NCBI RefSeq assembly: GCF_035916755.1
Contig: NZ_JAYWIX010000007.1
Span: 62,001 to 126,000, forward strand
From: Rothia sp035916755
GTDB taxonomy: Bacteria > Actinomycetota > Actinomycetes > Actinomycetales > Micrococcaceae
Direction of reading: 5' to 3'
DNA: 64,000 nucleotides
The stretch's first letter is position 1. Each line of letters begins with the position of its first letter. The position numbers and the translations under genes are program-made. This document shows positions 1 through 9,376 of the stretch, piece after piece. The notes below the pieces were generated by a model that saw nothing but the letters and a program-made list of their open reading frames with translations, searched no databases and was not told where the DNA came from.

Positions 1-3000
1 CTGAGTGCGCTGAACACCTGGTAAGCCCCGATGCCGTCATCGACTGGTGTACAGAAACTCTGAAACAGGTTGAGCACCTGGGCAAGCCCACGGTCAAGGG
101 GGCTACCACCGAACAACGGGCCCTAGTGCAGGGGCTACAGCTGCGTATTTTTTACGCTGAGCTGGTCAAACGCTATTCGTCCATCAAAGCACAGATGCAG
201 GTGATGGACTACGGCGACCTCATCGCCAAGGCTGCCCACATCGCGAAGACCGTACCCCAAGCTGCGCAGATAGAACGGGAACGCTTTAGGGTGGTGCTGC
301 TGGACGAATTCCAAGATACCTCCCATGCCCAGATGCAGCTCTTCTCCGATCTGTTTGGGGCAAAAGCAGATGCCCCTGCCCACCCCGTCATGGCGGTGGG
401 GGACCCCAAGCAGTCTATCTACGGCTTCCGCGGTGCCTCCGACGGCCAGCTCTTTAGCTTCTACGACTACTTCCCGGCAGAAGACCGCACCGCCAGCTAC
501 CTCACCTTGGCCTGGCGAAACGACACTTCTATCTTGGCGGCTGCCAACCGGGTAGCTGAGCCCCTGAGCGTAAGCCCCGACTGGGTTCAGCGCACCCATA
601 GTATCGAGGTTCCGCCCCTGGTTGCGCGCCCCAATCCCACCGCGGGGCGGGTGCTGGTGGGGGAGTATCTCACAGACCTGCAAGAAGCTCGTGCTCTTGG
701 TCAGATGATTGCCGAGCAACGCTCTAGCTTTGTTGGCCGCCCGATCTCTGACATGCCCACCATGGCCGTCCTCTGCAAAAAGCGAGCCATGATGGAACCC
801 TTGCAAGAAGCCTTCGACGAGCTGGGCGTCCCCTACCAGGTGGTAGGTCTGGGAGGACTGCTCGATACCCCCGAAATCGTAGATCTGGTGGCGGTTCTCC
901 GAGTGCTGAGCGACCCCGGCCGTTCAGATGCCCTCATGCGCATCCTGGCCGGAGCCCGCTGGCGGCTTGGCGTATCTGATCTTCTAGCCTTCGGCGAGTG
1001 GGTAGAAACCCTCAAACGCCAGCGAGAACTTGAAATCAGGTTTGGCATTACAGCCCAGGCCGCTGCCCTGCGCGCCGAACAGGAAATCTTCGACGAAGTT
1101 GAGGGCCTGAGCGAAGCCGCTGAACGCGGCGCCACTAGCGCAAGGGACCTGAAGGACGCTGGTGAGCAGGTGCCGGCGTCCGCTGAAGACCTTCGGCGCC
1201 TGCTCCAAGCTGCCGCCCCCGATGTCACCGATGGAGCCTCCCTGATTGAGGCACTCGAAAACCTGCCGCAGGAGGGCTGGGCCTCAGCCCGCAGCGGCCG
1301 GTCCATCAGCGCCGAAGGCTTGAAACGACTGCAGGCCGTATCGAGGGAACTGACCTACCTGCGCCAGTTCACCGCCGATGACCTCACCACCCTCATCAGC
1401 GAAATTGAGCGCACCCTTCTGCTGGATATCGAGCTAGCCGCCCGCCCGGGGGCACATGCCACATCGGCTCGCAGGCACCTTGATGCCTTCTACGATGTGG
1501 CCGCTACCTACGAGTCCACAGCCCCCCGCGTGAACGCCCTGCTCCTGGCAGCTGCTAACGGCCAGCCCCTGGAAGAGGGGGAGGCCGGCGTCCGCTTTGC
1601 CCTCAGCGCCACCGGCGCCTCGGCATCGGGGATTAGCGGCTTCTTAGCCTGGCTTGATGCAGCAGCCCAGCAGGAAGCCGGCCTCGAAATGGCAGCAGAG
1701 GCCCCCCGTCACGACGCGGTGCAAATTCTCACCGTGCACGCTTCAAAGGGACTGGAATGGGACCAGGTATACATTCCGGGCATGGCTGCCGGAGACTTCC
1801 CCGATGCTAAGGACGAACGCTGGACCAAGCAGGGGGATACCCTGCCCTGGCCCCTGCGCGGTGACGCCGCCTACCTACCCGGTTGGCGGTCGGACTTTGA
1901 TCATTTGCAGGATCTCGGTGATTTTATGGCCCAGCTCTCGGAGCAGGCGGTAGAACACCGCACTCTGGAAGAGCGCCGTCTGGCCTACGTGGGGTACACC
2001 CGTGCCCGATCCCTGCTCGTTCTGACTACCTCGGCCTGGAAGGGAACCACAGCTAAGCCCCGCCTCATGTCTGATTTCGTCGCCGAGTTACTTGATGCCC
2101 CTGTTGAGTTAGCTGAAATTCTGAGCGAGCTCGACCCTGACCAAGTAGGTACCGTCAACCCCCAGTCAGCCACGATTACCACCGCCCTCTGGCCCTTTGA
2201 CCCCTTCGACGGGCCCCACCAGATGACTTGGACCTCCCTTCAGGAACTCGAAGCAGCAGGCCCTACACCCAGCCCGAACGAGAGTAAACAGGGCAACCTA
2301 ACAGGGCTCAGCCCCCGCCAGGTAGTCGAGCGTGCGGCCCAGAACGTGCTGCGCGGTGGGCTTGAGGCAGATGCGCTCGCTGAAGCTCTCGCTGCCCTCC
2401 CCGACCCCACCCCGGAGCAGAGCCGAGAGGCACAAGACGCTATCGAGGACTGGCAGGAAGAAACAGACCTGCTCCTGAGCCTGCTGGCCGCACCCGCGGA
2501 AAACAGCTCCTTTGGGCTACCCGGCCACCTGTCAGCCTCCCTGCTCGTCAACCTGGTCAAAGACCCGCAGGCCGTCATTGACAACATGCGACGCCCCATG
2601 CCCCAAAAGCCGGGTATAGCGGCCCGCCAGGGAACCATCTTCCACAGCTGGGTTGAAGACCACTTCGGCACCAGCGGCATGCTCGACATGGACGAAGAGT
2701 TCGATGACGACAGCACCGAAGAAGAGCTCAATATCCCGGCCCTGCGAGAGAACTTCCTCGCTAGCGACTGGGCAAGCCGTGAGCCCTGGGCTCTGGAATA
2801 CCCGCTGGAAACACCTCTTGCCGGAGTGACGGTACGCGGCCGCATCGACGCTATCTTTACCCGGACGGACGGCGACGGTTCGACCGTCTGGCAGCTGGTG
2901 GACTGGAAGACAGGGCAGCCGCCACGCACCAAGAAGGAGCTCAAAGAACGGTCGGTGCAGCTCTCCCTCTACCGCCTGGGCTTTGCCCGTCTACAGGGGG

Positions 3001-3128
3001 TACCCGAAGAAAACGTAGAAGCCCATTTCTTCTACGCTTCAACCGGAGAAAGCATCGAAGTTACCAACTTCTCTACCCGGTCAGAGCTAGAGAAGGCCTT
3101 GGAATGGGCCACTCAGTTAGCCGGCTAG
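1..3128 (+). CDS. adnB: AdnB-like helicase-nuclease, 5' end outside window
   Basis: UvrD/Rep superfamily 1 helicase fused to a RecB-type nuclease. It would act with AdnA in resecting DNA double-strand breaks. The reading frame is open from base 3 with no stop, so the true start and the Walker A motif lie upstream of the window. Visible helicase motifs are DEFQDT (Walker B), GDPKQSIYGFRGA, HASKGLEWDQVYIPG and AYVGYTRARSLLVLT. The C-terminus carries a PD-(D/E)XK nuclease core: GRIDAIF, then LVDWKTGQ, then QLSLYRLG. AdnB rather than AdnA is inferred from its place just upstream of the nudC-uvrD2 block, the order known in mycobacteria; the sequence alone does not separate the two. The end overlaps the convergent next gene by 12 bp. 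Confidence 0.85.
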   Translation, partial: ECAEHLVSPDAVIDWCTETLKQVEHLGKPTVKGATTEQRALVQGLQLRIFYAELVKRYSSIKAQMQVMDYGDLIAKAAHIAKTVPQAAQIERERFRVVLLDEFQDTSHAQMQLFSDLFGAKADAPAHPVMAVGDPKQSIYGFRGASDGQLFSFYDYFPAEDRTASYLTLAWRNDTSILAAANRVAEPLSVSPDWVQRTHSIEVPPLVARPNPTAGRVLVGEYLTDLQEARALGQMIAEQRSSFVGRPISDMPTMAVLCKKRAMMEPLQEAFDELGVPYQVVGLGGLLDTPEIVDLVAVLRVLSDPGRSDALMRILAGARWRLGVSDLLAFGEWVETLKRQRELEIRFGITAQAAALRAEQEIFDEVEGLSEAAERGATSARDLKDAGEQVPASAEDLRRLLQAAAPDVTDGASLIEALENLPQEGWASARSGRSISAEGLKRLQAVSRELTYLRQFTADDLTTLISEIERTLLLDIELAARPGAHATSARRHLDAFYDVAATYESTAPRVNALLLAAANGQPLEEGEAGVRFALSATGASASGISGFLAWLDAAAQQEAGLEMAAEAPRHDAVQILTVHASKGLEWDQVYIPGMAAGDFPDAKDERWTKQGDTLPWPLRGDAAYLPGWRSDFDHLQDLGDFMAQLSEQAVEHRTLEERRLAYVGYTRARSLLVLTTSAWKGTTAKPRLMSDFVAELLDAPVELAEILSELDPDQVGTVNPQSATITTALWPFDPFDGPHQMTWTSLQELEAAGPTPSPNESKQGNLTGLSPRQVVERAAQNVLRGGLEADALAEALAALPDPTPEQSREAQDAIEDWQEETDLLLSLLAAPAENSSFGLPGHLSASLLVNLVKDPQAVIDNMRRPMPQKPGIAARQGTIFHSWVEDHFGTSGMLDMDEEFDDDSTEEELNIPALRENFLASDWASREPWALEYPLETPLAGVTVRGRIDAIFTRTDGDGSTVWQLVDWKTGQPPRTKKELKERSVQLSLYRLGFARLQGVPEENVEAHFFYASTGESIEVTNFSTRSELEKALEWATQLAG

Positions 3129-4067
3129 GGCTCCAACAGCCCGTAGCTCAGCTTCGAGGTGGTCGAGCATAGAAACAGCCTCAGAAATCATGACCCTGTC
3201 TTCTAACTCCACCCCGCGGATCAGCCACTGGGCCAGACCGAACTCCGCATAGAGGTTAGCTCGAGCTTCTAGGTTCCGGTCGGGCTCCTGGGGCATCTCT
3301 TCACGGTAGGCCGCAAAGACCCTCTCCCTAAAGAGGGGGTCTTCGCAGGCGTAGAGCCAAGCAAAGTCAGTAGCAGGGTCACCGACGCAGACCTCTGACC
3401 AGCCGGTGATCTCAACGATTTTCTTCTGATTAAGCGCCAGGTTGTCTTCGTTGAGGTCCCCGTGAATGACGCGGGGGCGGAAGTCCCACATCACTGAATC
3501 ATTGAGCTGCTTCTCCCAGCGGGTGAGTAGCCCAGAGGGCACCTTTCCGGTAGCGACAGCCAGATCTAGCTCAGCAAGGCGGCGCTCGCGAACCTGCTGG
3601 CCGGTGTAGACCGGTAGGTCGGCGTCTTCAACGATGGTGGTGGGGAAAACGTGGATGGTGGCGATGTGGCGGGCAACGTCGTCCGCAATATTGGGCTGGC
3701 CCTCGCGGGTTCGGTGGGAGAGGTCTGCCAAATCGTCGATGTCGTAGTGGGAGCCGGGGTTGTGGGTGTAGATGAAGGCCTGCCGCCCGTCGAGGGGAAC
3801 GGTACCCACAATGGTGGGTACGAGGAAGGGCAGGCGGGCGCGGAGCCCTGGCGTAAAGGACTGGAGAATGACGTGTTCCGCTTCGAGGCGCACGCTAGCT
3901 TCGGGGTGCTTGGGGGCGCGGACGCGCCAGCGCTTGTCGGCTGAGTCAATGATGATGGCTGAGTCGAAGTCGAGGGCGTCGTCGGCTGAGGGTAGGGCAG
4001 CTACGGGGTAGAGCCCGGGAACCCCAGCTGATACGATGGCGGCAAGTTGAAGTGGTGTTGAAGTCAC
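3117..4067 (-). CDS. aminoglycoside/macrolide phosphotransferase-like protein
   Basis: 316-residue protein of the APH/choline-kinase fold, a family that phosphorylates small hydroxylated molecules with ATP. The catalytic-loop motif HGDLNEDN is present (after VI), and VGDPATDFAW marks the end of the metal-binding loop. Where the family usually has I-D-W with a metal-binding Asp, this protein reads T-G-W (ITGWSEV), so the Asp appears replaced by Gly. Homologues at this spot in related actinobacteria are usually annotated as macrolide 2'-phosphotransferases. No resistance role can be claimed from sequence. Convergent with adnB and divergent from the Nudix gene (38 bp apart). Confidence 0.75.
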   Translation of the reverse strand: MTSTPLQLAAIVSAGVPGLYPVAALPSADDALDFDSAIIIDSADKRWRVRAPKHPEASVRLEAEHVILQSFTPGLRARLPFLVPTIVGTVPLDGRQAFIYTHNPGSHYDIDDLADLSHRTREGQPNIADDVARHIATIHVFPTTIVEDADLPVYTGQQVRERRLAELDLAVATGKVPSGLLTRWEKQLNDSVMWDFRPRVIHGDLNEDNLALNQKKIVEITGWSEVCVGDPATDFAWLYACEDPLFRERVFAAYREEMPQEPDRNLEARANLYAEFGLAQWLIRGVELEDRVMISEAVSMLDHLEAELRAVGALAG

Positions 4068-4105
4068 ACTTTTAAGGGTACAAGAGAAGTTGGAACGAAC
4101 CCGAT

Positions 4106-5341
4106 ATGAATGCTGAAAATATGACTAATCTGTCGGCATCTAGTTCGCAGGATGGTACGGACGCCGCACCCGGCATGGACGGACAGAGCTGGTTTTCGCC
4201 CCTGGGGCGGTTACCGCTGACCACTGACCGGGTGCGAACCAGCGGTGCTGTACGGGAGCGTCCGGGGTTCTTCGCTTATGTGGGGAAGGCCCTGACGGAC
4301 AGGCAAGACACCGAAGATAGAACACTCAGCGACCTTTACCCCTGGCTCCTTAGCCCCGCCCTGCTGGCAGTTGACCGGGGCACGGTGCTGGTTCACAAGA
4401 CCGATCAGGGGCTAGAACCGCTGGACCTAGCGCAGGTTTTTAATCTTCATACTGAAGCCGTACTCGACTACACGTCCCGCGACCGTCACCAACACCCAAC
4501 CCTCATCTTCGCGGGGAGCCGGGTAGCGGCGTCCGCACCGGGCCAGAAGGGGGAGACAACCGAACAACCCGTGCTAGTAATCCTGGCTGACTTTGACCGC
4601 TTCTTAGACCTGGGAGAATCGCCCCTGAACCTCCAGGGCTTTGAAAATCAGGAGCAAACCCTCGCTGAGGTGGTAGCAGCCCGTTCGGGCGGCGAGTGGG
4701 TGAACATCCGCGACTACGCTGCCTACTCCTATGAGGGGCAGGGGGCAGCCTTTGCCTGGGGCGAGGTGTTGGCGGCTGCGGCGTCCTTGAGGGCCTGGCA
4801 CGCATCCTCTGGTTTTGATGCGCGGACGGGCGCCCCTACCTTCGCTACCCGCGGCGGCTGGGTGCGGGTCACCGAAGAGGGTAGAGAGCTCTTCCCCCGC
4901 ACAGACCCTGCCGTTATTACAGCCGTTACCGCTGAGTTTGGGGGCGAGAGCAAGATTCTGCTGGGGCAGGCTCGGGCCTGGGGGAAAGGTCGATTTTCAA
5001 CCTTTGCCGGGTTTGTTGAGGGTGGCGAAGCTCTCGAAACCGCTGTCTTGCGTGAGGTCTACGAGGAGTGCGGCGGGCTGGTTACTTCCCTGAAGTATCT
5101 GGGGTCGCAACCCTGGCCCTTTCCCAGGTCGCTTATGTGCGGCTATCTTGCTGAAATCTCCAACCCCGATCAGGTTGAAGCCGACGGAGCCGAAATTGAG
5201 GAAATCCGCTGGTTTAGCCGTGTAGAACTGCTCGAGGCCCACCGGTCAGGTGCCGTGCAGCTGCCTGGGCCCAGTTCCATTTCCCGCCGCCTGATTGAGT
5301 TCTGGCTGAGGCAACCTTTGGACAGCATATCCACGGAGTAA
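4106..5341 (+). CDS. nudC: NAD(+) diphosphatase (NudC family)
   Basis: 411-residue Nudix hydrolase expected to cleave NAD(H) to NMN(H) and AMP, or to remove NAD caps from RNA. The Nudix box is complete (G-F-V-E-G-G-E then REVYEECGG), followed by SQPWPFPRS, the signature that separates NudC from other Nudix enzymes. The region before the box normally holds a four-Cys zinc ribbon. Here FDARTGAPT and VRVTEEG replace the two Cys pairs, so zinc binding looks lost although the fold residues (FPRTDPAVI) remain. The ATG at 4106 gives an N-terminal extension rich in Ser/Asp; a later start is possible. Position between adnB and uvrD2 matches the conserved actinobacterial order. Confidence 0.88.
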   Translation: MNAENMTNLSASSSQDGTDAAPGMDGQSWFSPLGRLPLTTDRVRTSGAVRERPGFFAYVGKALTDRQDTEDRTLSDLYPWLLSPALLAVDRGTVLVHKTDQGLEPLDLAQVFNLHTEAVLDYTSRDRHQHPTLIFAGSRVAASAPGQKGETTEQPVLVILADFDRFLDLGESPLNLQGFENQEQTLAEVVAARSGGEWVNIRDYAAYSYEGQGAAFAWGEVLAAAASLRAWHASSGFDARTGAPTFATRGGWVRVTEEGRELFPRTDPAVITAVTAEFGGESKILLGQARAWGKGRFSTFAGFVEGGEALETAVLREVYEECGGLVTSLKYLGSQPWPFPRSLMCGYLAEISNPDQVEADGAEIEEIRWFSRVELLEAHRSGAVQLPGPSSISRRLIEFWLRQPLDSISTE

Positions 5342-5465
5342 AAGATGGTGATGGGGGCTGTTTGGGGGACGGATTCAGTGGTAGCCTGTGAAGTACCTGC
5401 ACGTTACCAGTTACACACCTGGGTGTGGGTATATCTCAATCACTCACACAGAAAGAGCAGACCCT

Positions 5466-7355
5466 ATGGTTTCTGTTACTTCCCCCTGGCGCACCCTTAA
5501 AAGGGTTGCTGCCGCAACTTTGGCGGGCGGTTTAGCAGCTCTCGCTGCTGCTCCCGCTGCTCATGCCTACCCGGACGGTCCCTGGTTTGTCGCTGATAAA
5601 CCCTACGTCAGCACCTCCCAGTGGGTTCCCGGCCACAACATCACCATCGGCGATCTTGCCGACCCCAACGTCTTCCTTGAGAATGGTACCTACTATGCCT
5701 ATGGCACCAACGGTGGCGGGCGTAACGTCCCTTTGATTGTCTCTAAAGATCTAAAAAACTGGAAGACCAACCAGCGTTACACTGTTCCTAAGACAAGCCC
5801 AGACGGCCGCCCCGTGCTCAATGCCGGTGATAGCTGGTACAACGATACCCTAGCTCTACCCGGCTCCTGGGCCCTACGCCAAAATGGTTGCAACACCGCT
5901 CAATCTGGTTGCTATGAAATTTGGGCACCTAGCGTAGAGAAGGCCGCTAACGGCAAATACATCATGGCCTACGCTGCCCGAACCCAGTCCACCCTTGCCG
6001 GGGTAGACCGCTGGTGTATTGGCTTGGCTCAGGCAGATAAGCCTACCGGCCCCTTCTTTGATACTTCACGTACTCCTTTTGTCTGCTCTGATGACCCCGC
6101 CGGTGCCATCGACCCCGATCTCTACAAGGACAACAACGGCAAGCTCTACCTTTACTGGAAGAATGAAGGGAACGCCGCTCAAGCAACTAAGACCAAGATT
6201 TGGGTACGTGAACTCAATAACACCGGTACAGCCTGGGCCCCTAACACCAGCCCTCAGAGCCTGCTTGAGACCAGCGTCATGAAGAAGGCCGGTAGTCGCG
6301 ACACCCAGACCTGGGAAGAGACCCTGATTGAGAACCCCTCTATGGTCAGTTGGCAGGGTAAGTACTACCTCTTCTACTCTGCTAGCCAGTACTCCACCCT
6401 GGACTACCGTACCGGCTATGCCGAGTGTAGCTCAGCGACCGGACCCTGTAAGCGAGTAAGCCATACTCCGCTGCTACAAACCGACGCCCGGTGGAGCCTG
6501 GGCGGCCCCGGCGGTTCCAACGCCTTTCTTGACAGCTCTGGCCAGCTCCGCCTAGCAACTGCAGCCTGGCGACCGGAACGAGCCGGCTACGATACCCGCT
6601 GGAATAGTGGCCTGAATGCCTGCCGTACCATTGAACGCTTCTTTGAAACCTCAACCGCCTGCACCAGCAACCAGCGCTTCCTCCACATTGGTACAGTTCA
6701 AAAGTTCGGTCCTGCTGGGCTTCTTGCCCTCCCCAAGAAGAGCGAATTTGCCTGGACCGCATCACAGAAGTACCCGGCACCCATCTCCTTTATTGACTAC
6801 TCACCCCGTGATGCCTTCTACAACGAAACAAATTGGCTAGCCCACACCGGCGTAACCCGCGGCTGGGACACCCCCAGAGGCCCCGAATACCGCCCCGCTA
6901 ATCAGATTACCCGCGGTGAAATGGCTGCCTTCATGTACCGTCTAGCTGGTTCACCGGCCTACACACCCCCTGCCCGCTCCCCCTTCTGGGACGTCCAGCC
7001 TAGCCACGTTTTCTACAAGGAAATCATGTGGCTCTACTCCGTAAGAGTAACTACAGGCTTCCTAGAAGATGGCTCCTTCCGCCCAGCTGATAGCGTCACC
7101 CGAGAACAGATGGCCGCTTTTATGTACCGTCTCGCTGGCAGCCCCACCAACACTGCTAACGGTAGCTTTACCGATATGTCACAGACCCGCTTCCCCGGCG
7201 AAGTCGCCTGGCTCAAGCAGCAGGGCATCTCCACTGGATACAGCGATGGAACCTACCGCCCCCTCAACCAGGTAAGACGGGACGAAATGGCAGCCTTTAT
7301 GTACCGCCTAACTCAAAGAGGTCCCCTGATGGCTAAGCCCTGGCCCGGCGCCTAG
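5466..7355 (+). CDS. secreted GH43-family glycoside hydrolase with SLH repeats
   Basis: Start set at ATG 5466, which begins a clear signal peptide (LKRVAAATLAGGLAALAAAPAAHA, cleavage near residue 34); the open frame reaches up to 5388. Precursor is 629 residues. The catalytic domain (about 60-470) is a five-bladed GH43-type glycosidase: general base D66 in LADPNV, pKa-tuning D216 in AIDPDL, and general acid E289 in LIENPS are all visible, suggesting arabinan or xylan-side-chain hydrolysis. The substrate cannot be told. The C-terminus (about 480-625) has three SLH-like repeats, each with the block F-MYRLAGSP/MAAFMYRL, which would tether the enzyme to the cell wall. It sits between nudC and uvrD2, where related genomes usually have no such gene, so it may be a lineage-specific insertion. 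Confidence 0.85.
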   Translation: MVSVTSPWRTLKRVAAATLAGGLAALAAAPAAHAYPDGPWFVADKPYVSTSQWVPGHNITIGDLADPNVFLENGTYYAYGTNGGGRNVPLIVSKDLKNWKTNQRYTVPKTSPDGRPVLNAGDSWYNDTLALPGSWALRQNGCNTAQSGCYEIWAPSVEKAANGKYIMAYAARTQSTLAGVDRWCIGLAQADKPTGPFFDTSRTPFVCSDDPAGAIDPDLYKDNNGKLYLYWKNEGNAAQATKTKIWVRELNNTGTAWAPNTSPQSLLETSVMKKAGSRDTQTWEETLIENPSMVSWQGKYYLFYSASQYSTLDYRTGYAECSSATGPCKRVSHTPLLQTDARWSLGGPGGSNAFLDSSGQLRLATAAWRPERAGYDTRWNSGLNACRTIERFFETSTACTSNQRFLHIGTVQKFGPAGLLALPKKSEFAWTASQKYPAPISFIDYSPRDAFYNETNWLAHTGVTRGWDTPRGPEYRPANQITRGEMAAFMYRLAGSPAYTPPARSPFWDVQPSHVFYKEIMWLYSVRVTTGFLEDGSFRPADSVTREQMAAFMYRLAGSPTNTANGSFTDMSQTRFPGEVAWLKQQGISTGYSDGTYRPLNQVRRDEMAAFMYRLTQRGPLMAKPWPGA

Positions 7356-7411
7356 GATTCTGCTCTAGCCCTACATGCTGAGTAGGGACCCAGCCCTAGC
7401 TAGATGCCTAG

Positions 7412-7448
7412 AAGGCCCCGCTTCTTCTTTTCGAAGAGGCGGGGCCTT
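7412..7448 (+). terminator. intrinsic terminator after GH43 gene
   Basis: Perfect 10-bp GC stem AAGGCCCCGC / GCGGGGCCTT, extended by a 6-bp inner stem with one G-T pair, around a TTTTC loop. It lies 57 bp after the GH43 stop codon. Confidence 0.8.
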
Positions 7449-7549
7449 AGTATAAGGTGCCGACTGATTTCTACCGGTAGACTAAAGGGCTGGGCACAGT
7501 TCCTGTATCAAGTACTGCCCTCAGAGCACCTTAGAGAAAGGGCACCACT

Positions 7550-9376
7550 ATGCAAGACAACAAACTCCGTGCCCAGCCCATTACCCTGTCTGCCCCCAAC
7601 CCCGAGACTATCCTTGAGGGGCTTGACCCCGAGCAGCGCCGGGTGGCCACCGAACTGGCCGGGCCTATGTGCGTGATGGCAGGTGCCGGTACGGGCAAGA
7701 CCCGGGCCATCACTCACCGCATTGCCTACGGTATTGCCATCGGCCGCTACAACCCGCGGGCCGTCCTGGCTCTCACCTTTACTAACCGGGCAGCCGAAGA
7801 AATGAAGGTGCGCCTGCGCCAGCTGGGTGCTTCCGGAGTCGTAGCCCGTACCTTCCACTCAGCTGCCCTCGCCCAGCTCCGCTATTTCTGGCCCCAGGCT
7901 ATCGGCGGTATCCTTCCTGAGATTATTAAGAACAAGTCCCAGTTCATCATCGAGTCAGCCCGCCGCCTAGGGCTAGCTACCGATCGGGCTATCGTGCGCG
8001 ACCTTGCCAGCGAAATCGAGTGGGCCAAGGTCTCCATGCTCACGGCCGACTCCCTCATGCCCCACCTGGCCCACCGGGAGCTGCCGGCAGACATCAGCCC
8101 CATCGACATGGTGCGCCTGCTGCGCACCTACGAGGAGCTCAAAGACGAGCGCAACGTCATCGACTTTGAAGATATCCTGCTGCTGACCGTCGCCATCATC
8201 GAGGAAAACCCTGATATCGCCGCCCAGATTCACCAGCAGTACCGCCACTTCGTGGTGGACGAATACCAGGACGTTTCCCCCCTGCAGCAACGCCTGCTGG
8301 ACGCCTGGCTGGGGCGGCGCGACGATATATGCGTGGTGGGCGATGCCTCCCAGACCATCTACTCCTTTGCCGGGGCAACCAGCCGCCACCTGCTCGAATT
8401 TCGCACCCGATTCGAGGGCGCCACCGTGGTTAAGCTGGTGCGTGACTACCGTTCCACCCCGCAGGTGGTCGACCTGGCCAACCGCCTGTTAGCTGCCCGC
8501 CGTCAGATGCCCGACTCCACCCGCTACTCCTGGGCCCCGCCCCTGCAACTGGTCTCCCAACGAGAGCCCGGGGCTAAACCCGAGTGGTTTGAATACGCCG
8601 ATGACGAGCAAGAAGCAATCGGTATCGCTGAAGACATCAAGGACCTCATTGAAAAGGATGGCGTACCGGCAGCCGATATCGCCGTGCTCTACCGCACCAA
8701 CTCCCAGTCAGCTGCCCTGGAACAGGCCCTCACAGATGCCGGAATCAACTATCAGCTTCGCGGCGCAGAACAGTTCTTTGACCGCCCCGAGGTTCGTGCC
8801 GCTATCAGCATGCTCCAGGGTGCAGCCAAGGGCGCTGAAGCCACCGACAGCGTCACCCAGCTCGTGCGAGATAACCTCAAGAACCTGGGCTGGTCAGCCA
8901 AAGCCCCCAAGCGCTCCGGCCAAGAAAGAGCTCGTTGGGAGTCTCTTGAAACCCTGGTGTCCCTTGCCGACCGCCTTGCCGACGAGCGCAGGCAAGCGCG
9001 GGAGCGGGCGTCCGCTAACGGCGCCACCGATCTGCCCCCCGAGTTCACCCTCTACGAGCTGGTTGCCGTGCTCATCCAGCGCTCCCAGCACCGCGATGCC
9101 CCCTCCCTCAACGGTGTCACCCTCGCCTCCCTGCACGCAGCCAAGGGTCTAGAATGGGAGGCCGTCTTCCTCTGCGGCCTCAACGAGGGCCTTATGCCGA
9201 TTTCCTTCGCCCAAACCAGCGACGAGGTAGATGAAGAACGCCGTCTCTTCTACGTCGGAATTACCCGCGCCCGCTCCTACCTGACCTTGAGCTGGTCGCG
9301 CTCGCGAACCCCCGGCGGGCGGGCAGGGCGCAAGCGCTCCCGCTTTATCAACGACATCGCTCCCAAGGGGGTCTAG
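7550..9376 (+). CDS. uvrD2: ATP-dependent DNA helicase UvrD2, HRDC-less
   Basis: 608-residue superfamily 1A helicase translocating 3'-5' on DNA. Motifs in order: Walker A MAGAGTGKTRAIT (about 43-55), LALTFTNRAAEEM, Walker B VVDEYQDVS, GDASQTIYSFAGA, LVRDYRSTPQVVDLAN, LHAAKGLEWEAVFLCGL and FYVGITRARSYL. Mycobacterial UvrD2 is about 700 residues and ends in a tetracysteine segment and an HRDC domain. Here the protein stops right after the motor (RKRSRFINDIAPKGV) with no Cys cluster and no HRDC. RBS GAAAGGGC lies upstream of ATG 7550. The stop codon overlaps the GTG of the next gene by one base (TAGTG), suggesting translational coupling. Confidence 0.9.
   Translation: MQDNKLRAQPITLSAPNPETILEGLDPEQRRVATELAGPMCVMAGAGTGKTRAITHRIAYGIAIGRYNPRAVLALTFTNRAAEEMKVRLRQLGASGVVARTFHSAALAQLRYFWPQAIGGILPEIIKNKSQFIIESARRLGLATDRAIVRDLASEIEWAKVSMLTADSLMPHLAHRELPADISPIDMVRLLRTYEELKDERNVIDFEDILLLTVAIIEENPDIAAQIHQQYRHFVVDEYQDVSPLQQRLLDAWLGRRDDICVVGDASQTIYSFAGATSRHLLEFRTRFEGATVVKLVRDYRSTPQVVDLANRLLAARRQMPDSTRYSWAPPLQLVSQREPGAKPEWFEYADDEQEAIGIAEDIKDLIEKDGVPAADIAVLYRTNSQSAALEQALTDAGINYQLRGAEQFFDRPEVRAAISMLQGAAKGAEATDSVTQLVRDNLKNLGWSAKAPKRSGQERARWESLETLVSLADRLADERRQARERASANGATDLPPEFTLYELVAVLIQRSQHRDAPSLNGVTLASLHAAKGLEWEAVFLCGLNEGLMPISFAQTSDEVDEERRLFYVGITRARSYLTLSWSRSRTPGGRAGRKRSRFINDIAPKGV

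Noticed and set aside
2240..2944. 234-codon minus-strand frame inside adnB
   Set aside because: Ser/Arg-rich antisense of the nuclease domain of a well-supported gene.
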